A stretch of 64,000 bases of DNA from Corynebacterium frankenforstense. Its GTDB lineage: Bacteria; Actinomycetota; Actinomycetes; Mycobacteriales; Mycobacteriaceae. Positions 59,234 through 64,000 of this stretch are shown here, in pieces. The position numbers and the translations under genes were made by a program. Numbering within the stretch: the stretch's first letter is position 1; each line of letters opens with the position of its first letter. The stretch covers positions 136,658 to 200,657 of the forward strand of contig NZ_JASODI010000003.1 of assembly GCF_030211955.1 (NCBI RefSeq). Reading direction: 5' to 3'. Below the pieces are notes generated by a model that did no database searches, was not told the origin of the DNA, and saw only the letters and a list, made by a program, of their open reading frames with translations.

Positions 59234-60001
59234 TCAGGCGCGCCGCATGAGACCGCGGCGGCTGAGCCCGCCGGCCGGGCGCCGCTCCCAGATCCAGGTC
59301 ATGCCGGCCCACGCGACCGCGACGAGCAGAAACTCGACGCCGATGTAGTAGGGCCACGGACCGAAGATGTCGATGATGGAACGGCCCCGCGGCTTGCGCG
59401 CGAGGAAGCCGTAGTTGCCGCCGGTGCGCACGTTGGCGGCCCCGGCGACGGCCATCCAGACCACGCTGAACGCCATGGTGAAGCGGTAGCCGGACCAGGT
59501 GGGCCGGAAGCCGTAGCCGAAGGTGAGCACGGCGGGGATGATCAGGGCGGCCCAGTGGAAGAGCCAGTAGGCGCTCTCCTGGATGCGCCGGTCCATCACC
59601 CACGCGGCGTCGGGGGTCAGCAGCGCCATCGGGTTGAGCAGGAAGCCCCAGTAGTAGGTGATCGCGGTCAGGTGCTCCTGGCCGGTGCCCAGGGCGACCG
59701 GAGCGATCAGGCGCAGCCAGTCGGAGACGTGGAAGGGTGCCAGCTCGTCGGCGACGAAGTTCTCGCGACGCAGGATCACGGCCAGGTAGGTCACGCTGAG
59801 CACCCCGAGCACCAGCGCGGTGAGCTGCCGGGCGATCTTGTTCGCCTTCATCCCCCGGGTGCGCTTCGCGGCGACGACGAGCACGCCGGCCAGGCTGATC
59901 CCGACGACCATCACGCACAGGTGCCGGCGGTCGAACTGCTCGATGACCGGGTACGTCTCGCCGGTACGGCGGGACGTCCAGGTGCGGGTGGCGTTCGACA
60001 T
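59234..60001 (-). CDS. TIGR02206/YwaF-type integral membrane protein
   Basis: 255 residues, six to seven membrane segments (HLCVMVVGISLAGVLVVAA, LTALVLGVLSVTYLAVIL and others). WLRLIAPVALGTGQ, YYWGFLLNP and RTGGNYGFLARKP mark the TIGR02206 family. TGCTAAAAT (an extended -10) stands seven bases before the ATG, so it is probably leaderless. It converges on the nuclease-like gene. Function unknown. Confidence 0.75.
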   Translation of the reverse strand: MSNATRTWTSRRTGETYPVIEQFDRRHLCVMVVGISLAGVLVVAAKRTRGMKANKIARQLTALVLGVLSVTYLAVILRRENFVADELAPFHVSDWLRLIAPVALGTGQEHLTAITYYWGFLLNPMALLTPDAAWVMDRRIQESAYWLFHWAALIIPAVLTFGYGFRPTWSGYRFTMAFSVVWMAVAGAANVRTGGNYGFLARKPRGRSIIDIFGPWPYYIGVEFLLVAVAWAGMTWIWERRPAGGLSRRGLMRRA

Positions 60002-60016
60002 AAGCCGGATTTTAGC
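60002..60016 (-). promoter_or_regulatory. Extended -10, leaderless membrane-protein gene
   Basis: On the minus strand TGCTAAAAT is followed by CCGGCTT and ATG. TAAAAT is close to the corynebacterial -10 consensus, with TGC extending it. Confidence 0.6.
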
Positions 60017-60057
60017 AATGAGTGGTCTTCCCCACCTCGGGACCCGGCCATTCGACT

Positions 60058-60109
60058 CCCCGGCGGTCACGCTGCGACCTGTCCCCCGGCGGTCACACTG
60101 CGACCTGCG
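60058..60109 (+). repeat. Two-copy 26-bp tandem repeat
   Basis: The unit CCCCGGCGGTCAC.CTGCGACCTG occurs at 60058 and again at 60084 with one base different, a period of 26 bp. Non-coding. Confidence 0.75.
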
Positions 60110-60180
60110 GGACCGCGTTCCGCCCGACGAAGGCCCCGCTGCGCCAGGTGCGACGGCGCTCCCCCGAGAAAGCTATGTTC

Positions 60181-60257
60181 GACCCAGCAAGGCCCTACCC
60201 AGCAAGCAGAGGCCTTGCTGGGTCAAAAAGAGCCCTTGCTATGCGGGGCCTTGCTGG
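60181..60257. repeat. Inverted repeat, dispersed family copy B
   Basis: GACCCAGCAAGGCC (60181-60194) and GGCCTTGCTGGGTC (60211-60224) are perfect arms, followed by AAAAA and by 60234-60257, the 24-base segment shared with copy A. The same CAGCAAGGCC core is used throughout. Confidence 0.8.
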
Positions 60258-60291
60258 GTGCGGAGGGGACGCTGCGGACGGCGAGGAAAAA

Positions 60292-60391
60292 CTGCAGGTG
60301 AGGTGGCGAGACTCCAAGCGGAAACTGCAGGCGCGGTCGCGAGGCCCCGAGGGGACATCGCAGGTGGGAGGCGAGGGTGCTGTCGCAGGTG
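60292..60391 (+). repeat. Degenerate tandem repeat, about 33-bp period
   Basis: CTGCAGGTG (60292), CTGCAGGCG (60325) and TCGCAGGTG (60358) are exactly 33 bases apart, each followed by a GG..GCGAGG-like segment; a fourth TCGCAGGTG follows at 60383. Non-coding, just downstream of the GntR gene end. Confidence 0.55.
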
Positions 60392-60414
60392 AAGGGCCGA
60401 GGCTGCCGCCGGGG

Positions 60415-60663
60415 CTAGGGCTCCCGCCGCAGGGCGACGAAGGTGCCGCCGGTGCGGCCACGGCGCCGGTCGATCAGCCCCTCGTTCTCCAGGATCTCGA
60501 GAGCGTGGCGCACAGTCATGCGCGCGACGCCGAACTGCTCGACCATGGCGCGCTCGTGCGGCAGCCGCTCGCCCGGGGCGTACTGACCGGACTCGATCCA
60601 GGACCTCACCTCGTCTGCGATGCACAGGTAGGCGGGCTGTTTTCGGGGTCTAGCCGGGCTCAT
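60415..60663 (-). CDS. GntR-type regulator consisting of the HTH domain only
   Basis: 82 residues. AYLCIADEVRSWIESGQYAPGERLPHERAM (in segments) and FGVARMTVRHALEILENEGLI are the complete GntR/HutC winged helix, but no UTRA effector domain follows. It may be a truncated HutC-type regulator or a functional small one. It follows crtI on the same strand. TAGTAT lies seven bases before the ATG, so it may be leaderless. Confidence 0.75.
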   Translation of the reverse strand: MSPARPRKQPAYLCIADEVRSWIESGQYAPGERLPHERAMVEQFGVARMTVRHALEILENEGLIDRRRGRTGGTFVALRREP

Positions 60664-60668
60664 AATTT

Positions 60669-60698
60669 GATACTAACAGAGAATCAGTATGGCCTGAT
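60669..60698. promoter_or_regulatory. Overlapping palindromes upstream of gntR
   Basis: ATACT-N11-AGTAT (60670-60674 with 60686-60690) and ATCAG-N6-CTGAT (60683-60698) lie just before the small GntR gene and after crtI. Their place over the likely promoter fits an operator for autoregulation. Confidence 0.4.
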
Positions 60699-60792
60699 TT
60701 ATCTCGTGCGCACCACAGTTGACACCGCCCACGAGCGCCCGGCGCGGCGCCCCACCCCCGGGGCGCACGCCCACCCCGGGCGCCCCGGCCCC

Positions 60793-62343
60793 CTACTCCG
60801 GGCGACCGCCGAAGCCCCGCTCCCCGCGCTCGCGCATGCGGGTCAGCACATTCTCCGCGGAGATCAGGCACATCGGAACCCCGACGCCGGGCAGCGTGGT
60901 CGCGCCCGCGTAGTAGAGCTCGTCGAGCTTGTCCGAGACGTTCCTCCCCCGCAGGAACGCCGACTGCCCCAACGTGTGGGCCAGGCCCAGCGCCGAGCCG
61001 CGCCACGCATGGTACCGCCCGGCGAAGTCGGCCGGCCCGATCGTGCGGCGCACCACCACCCGTCCGGCCAGGTCACCCACGCCGAGGCGGGCGCCGAGCC
61101 GGGCCACTGCGGCGTCGGCAATCGCACGCACCGTGGGCGACTCGGCCGCACCGTAGGCGTCGCCGTGGCCGATCGCCGGGTCGGCCGGGGTGGGCACCAG
61201 CATGAAGAGGTTCTCGCAGCCGGCCGGGGCGAGCGTCGGGTCGGAGGCGCTGGCCCGGCAGACGTACATCGAGCGCGCCGCCGGCAGGTCGCGGCGCCCG
61301 TCGGGCCCGGAGAAGACGGCGTCGAAGTCCGCGCGCCAGTCAGCGTCGAAGAAGAGGGTGTGGTGCAGCAGGCCCGGAAGCTCGCCGCGCACGCCGAGTA
61401 GCACGAGCACCACGCCGGGGCCCGGGTCGCGCCGTGCCCACCTGCGCTCCGGGTAGCTGCGCTTTCCGCGCGGGAGCAGGGAGTTCTCCGTGTGGTGCAG
61501 GTCAGCGCAGCTGATCACGGCGTCGGCGGCGATCCGCGAGCCGTCGGCCAGGCGCACCCCGTCGGCGCGCCCGGCGGTCGAGGTGATCGCGGTGACCTCG
61601 CAGCCGGTGCGGATCCGCACGCCCCGAGCCTCGGCGACGCGCACCATCGCCCGGCCCAGCGCCGCGAATCCGCCGCGCGGGTAGACGACCCCGGCGGTGA
61701 GGTCCGCGTGGCTCATCAGGTGGTACAGCGAGGGGATGCGCTCGGGGCGGGAGGCCAGGAAGACCGCCGGGTACTCGAGGACCTGGCGCAGCAGCGGGTC
61801 GCGCGTGACGCGCGCGGCCTTGCTGGCCAGCGGTTCGGTCAGCAGCCGGGCCAGCTCCGGCAGGCGGCGCAGCACCTCGGCGTCCACCAGGTCGGCGGGC
61901 CGGGCGAAGGTGGTGTAGAGGAACTTCTCCTCGGCGATCCGGTAGATCTCGGCCGCCTGGTCGAGGTAGGCGCGCAGCCGGGCCCCGGAGCCGGGGTCGA
62001 CGGAATCGAAGAGCTCGACGGCATGGCCGGTGCGCACGTCCAGGCTGCGCCCGTTCGAGGAGTAGACGCGGTAGGCCGGGTCGAGGCGCTCGAGGCCGTA
62101 CTCGGCGTCCGGGCTGGTGCCGAAGTGGGCGAAGAAGCGCTCGAAGACCTCGGGCATGAGGTACCAGCTCGGGCCGGTCTCGAAGCGGAAGCCGTCGACG
62201 GAGAGCTCGCCCATGCGCCCGCCGGGGGCGTCGGTGCGCTCGCAGACGGTGACCCGCCAGCCCTCCCTGCCCAGCAGGGCGGCGGTGGCCAGCCCCGCCA
62301 CGCCCGCACCGATGACCACCGCATGGGGTGCCGTCTGCGTCAT
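60793..62343 (-). CDS. crtI: Phytoene desaturase
   Basis: 516 residues, FAD-dependent. VVIGAGVAGLATAALLGREG (residues 10-29, given here as its 20 bases of protein) is the FAD-binding fold, ERTDAPGGRMGEL follows, and YYAGATTLPGVGVPMCLISAENV in part is the C-terminal bacterial-type carotenoid signature. It adds double bonds to phytoene at the membrane. Three bases after crtB, same operon. Confidence 0.92.
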   Translation of the reverse strand: MTQTAPHAVVIGAGVAGLATAALLGREGWRVTVCERTDAPGGRMGELSVDGFRFETGPSWYLMPEVFERFFAHFGTSPDAEYGLERLDPAYRVYSSNGRSLDVRTGHAVELFDSVDPGSGARLRAYLDQAAEIYRIAEEKFLYTTFARPADLVDAEVLRRLPELARLLTEPLASKAARVTRDPLLRQVLEYPAVFLASRPERIPSLYHLMSHADLTAGVVYPRGGFAALGRAMVRVAEARGVRIRTGCEVTAITSTAGRADGVRLADGSRIAADAVISCADLHHTENSLLPRGKRSYPERRWARRDPGPGVVLVLLGVRGELPGLLHHTLFFDADWRADFDAVFSGPDGRRDLPAARSMYVCRASASDPTLAPAGCENLFMLVPTPADPAIGHGDAYGAAESPTVRAIADAAVARLGARLGVGDLAGRVVVRRTIGPADFAGRYHAWRGSALGLAHTLGQSAFLRGRNVSDKLDELYYAGATTLPGVGVPMCLISAENVLTRMRERGERGFGGRPE

Positions 62344-62346
62344 GGT

Positions 62347-63225
62347 TCAGCTCCTTTTCGTCAGGGTGCGCGCGAGCACGCGCGCCTTGACCGGGCCGGG
62401 CACGCGGATGCGCCCGCCGGTGACCTCGTCCCAGGTCGCCGCGTCCAGCCGGTCGGTCAGCTCGCCGTAGAGCCCGATCGCCGCGCTGACAGCCAGGCGG
62501 GCGCGCGCGGGCAGCTCGGGAAGGCTCGCGCGTGCGGCGTCGAGGTCGGCGCGGATCTCGGCGACGAACTCGCTTTTCGACGCCCCGTCGGTCACCCAGG
62601 GCACGTAGTCGCGCCCGAGTGCGTGGCGGTCGTGGCGCAGGTCGCGCAGGAAGTTGACCTTCTGGAAGGCCGCGCCGAGCCGCCGCGCCCCGGCGAGGGT
62701 CTCCTGCGCGCGCGGGCCGGTCGGCGGGCCGGCGAGGAAGACGTGCACGCACATCTCGCCGACCACCTCGGCCGAGCCGTGGATGTAGCGGGCCAGCCCG
62801 GCGCGCGTGTAGGTCGCCGGGGCGCCGGCCGCGCCAGGCTCCCCCGCCGCGCCGGGCAGGTCGGCGCGCATGGCGGCGAAGAAGGCGGTGAGCTGCTCGC
62901 CGGTGAAGCGGCAGCGCCGGGCGGTCGCGGCGAAGGCGTGCAGCACCGGGTCAGTGTGGAAGGGTTTGTCGGCCGCGGTGCGCACGGCGGCCTCGTAGGC
63001 GTCGAGGGTGGCCGCGGCGTCGAAGCCGGCGAGCCCCGCGGCGGAGTCGACGATCTCGTCGGCGATGCGCACCACCGCGTAGAGGGCGCGGATGTCGGCG
63101 CGCTGGCGGGCGGGCAGCAGGCGGGTGGCGGCCCCGAAGCTCGTCGAGTAGCACGCGAGCACGGCCGCGGCGGCGCGTCGCGCCATCGCCGCGTAGCCCG
63201 CGCGCTCCCGGTCCACTTCAGTCAT
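62347..63225 (-). CDS. crtB: Phytoene synthase
   Basis: 292 residues; joins two geranylgeranyl diphosphates to phytoene. CYSTSFGAATRLLP (about 24-37), the first Asp-rich site in VVRIADEIVD (50-59), and RDLRHDRHALGRDYVP as the second. TAACCT lies seven bases before the ATG without a ribosome binding site. crtE is not in the window. Confidence 0.92.
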   Translation of the reverse strand: MTEVDRERAGYAAMARRAAAAVLACYSTSFGAATRLLPARQRADIRALYAVVRIADEIVDSAAGLAGFDAAATLDAYEAAVRTAADKPFHTDPVLHAFAATARRCRFTGEQLTAFFAAMRADLPGAAGEPGAAGAPATYTRAGLARYIHGSAEVVGEMCVHVFLAGPPTGPRAQETLAGARRLGAAFQKVNFLRDLRHDRHALGRDYVPWVTDGASKSEFVAEIRADLDAARASLPELPARARLAVSAAIGLYGELTDRLDAATWDEVTGGRIRVPGPVKARVLARTLTKRS

Positions 63226-63238
63226 GGCTGCCAGGTTA
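63226..63238 (-). promoter_or_regulatory. Probable leaderless crtB promoter
   Basis: On the minus strand TAACCT is followed by GGCAGCC and the crtB ATG. A -35 is not obvious. Confidence 0.4.
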
Positions 63239-63310
63239 GCGGGCGGGCACCCGTGCTCCGCAGCTCAGATGACCCTCACCCGGCGCGCGGGGCGGCTCCG
63301 ATCCCGTGCC

Positions 63311-64000
63311 TCAGGGGAAGCGGCGGGGCACCTCGGGCTCGCCGAGGCCGAGCATGAGCCGGTTGGCCCAGTTGAAGAAGGCCACCGCGTTGATCACGTC
63401 GAGCACCGAGGCCCGGTTCAGGCCGGCGGACTCGAGGGCGCGCACGTGCGAGGCGTCGAAGCGGGCGGGCGTGGCCGAGAGCGCCACCGCCGCGTCGCGC
63501 ACGGCGTTCCAGGTCGCGGAGCCGGCCTCGGCGCCGGGGCCCTCGTCGAGCAGGCGCTCGACGTCGTCCTCGCGTCCGGTGGACTCGGCGAGCGTGCGCC
63601 CGGCGTGCACGGAAGCGCAGTAGACGCAGCCGTTGAAGCGGCTGGTCACGGCGGCGGCGAACTCGCGCTCGGCGCGGCCGAGCCCGCCGTCGGTGTTGTA
63701 GAAGATGTCCAGGTCGGTCAGGGTGCGCGCCCGCAGCGCCTCGGGGTCGCGGGCGAGCAGCCGGAAGTAGGGCTGCTTGGCGCGCTCGGGCTTGATCAGC
63801 GAGTCGATCTGGACCTCGGTCAGCTTCCGCTCGGCGACCGGCTCGAGCCAGGCGCGCCAGCCGAGTGCGTGCGAGACGAACCGCTTGGGCGCGTGGATGT
63901 CCGGGTAGGTGGTCAGAGGCAGGTCGTCGCTGCCTTCGACGTCGCTTTCCGACGCCGCGCCTGCCGCGGCGTCCGTGTCCCGGGTGACGGCGCAGGCGCC
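63311..64000 (-). CDS. Alkylhydroperoxidase (CMD)-domain protein, 5' end outside window
   Basis: About 230 codons are visible and the frame is still open at 64000. The AhpD-like core is TSRFNGCVYCASVHAGR (CxxC, then His), near GLGRAEREFAAAV. The part before it (DIHAPKRFVSHALGWRAWLEPVAERK, in segments) recalls two-part alkylhydroperoxidase-domain proteins of the Avi_7169/7170 type. An internal GTG at 63649 gives a 112-residue frame that is only the C-terminal piece. Substrate not known; relation to the crt genes beside it is unclear. Confidence 0.75.
   Translation of the reverse strand, partial: GACAVTRDTDAAAGAASESDVEGSDDLPLTTYPDIHAPKRFVSHALGWRAWLEPVAERKLTEVQIDSLIKPERAKQPYFRLLARDPEALRARTLTDLDIFYNTDGGLGRAEREFAAAVTSRFNGCVYCASVHAGRTLAESTGREDDVERLLDEGPGAEAGSATWNAVRDAAVALSATPARFDASHVRALESAGLNRASVLDVINAVAFFNWANRLMLGLGEPEVPRRFP

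Noticed and set aside
57931..60391. CRISPR array
   Set aside because: The repeats are inverted or degenerate and lack regular unique spacers, and no cas gene is near.

Overview
The window is high-GC actinobacterial DNA that looks like a Corynebacterium chromosome. Four things support this: gene order folC-valS-mdh-tetR-clpX-pca, as I remember it from C. glutamicum; a PcaO-type activator without a Walker A motif; separate pcaC and pcaD genes rather than the fused pcaL; and many genes whose -10 hexamer sits 6-8 nt before the start codon, the layout of leaderless transcripts. I see no rRNA, CRISPR array, prophage or transposase.

Layout. 1-9264: folC (cut by the window edge), valS, an exporter, an Hsp70-like gene, mdh and a TetR regulator. 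9414-10703: clpX. 10880-23080: a full protocatechuate branch of the beta-ketoadipate pathway, pcaJI on one strand, pcaR-pcaF-pcaD-pcaO on the other, then pcaHGBC-pobA-pcaK. 23422-30787: a block whose content and order match the phenylpropanoid (phd/cou) clusters of C. glutamicum and Rhodococcus: regulator, transporter and CoA ligase facing a reductase, amidohydrolase, acyl-CoA dehydrogenase and hydratase. 30799-36670: a second CoA ligase, a TetR regulator and a fadB-fadA beta-oxidation pair. 36792-41431: the vitamin B6 locus pdxR / pdxST with a degenerate NAD(P)H-hydrate repair-like gene inserted. 41444-46574: a P-loop kinase, D-serine dehydratase, a secreted beta-propeller protein and an SDR. 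46670-49940: clpP2, clpP1, tig, tRNA-Pro and tRNA-Gly. 50125-57808: a Gly/Asp-rich membrane protein, an Nramp-like transporter between two copies of a 42-bp repeat, an aldo/keto reductase, rpiB, a small membrane protein, a DsbA-like protein and pepN. 57809-60663: a repeat-rich stretch with a nuclease-like gene, a TIGR02206-type membrane protein and an HTH-only GntR regulator. 60793-64000: crtI, crtB and the 3' part of an alkylhydroperoxidase-like gene.

How it works together. The centre of the window reads as one aromatic funnel. Phenylpropanoids would enter through PhdT, be activated by PhdA and shortened by PhdE/D/C/B to hydroxybenzoates. PobA would turn 4-hydroxybenzoate into protocatechuate, and PcaHGBCDIJF would take this to succinyl-CoA and acetyl-CoA. 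Sequence shared between promoters suggests two local regulons: a 15-bp inverted repeat in front of both pcaI/pcaR and pcaH (candidate PcaR operator), and an 18-bp element in front of both phdR/phdB and phdT (candidate PhdR operator). Less explained parts are the degenerate hydrate-repair-like gene in the B6 locus, the repeats around the Nramp-like gene, the dispersed palindromic repeats after pepN, and a 12-codon ORF whose stop overlaps the pcaO start.
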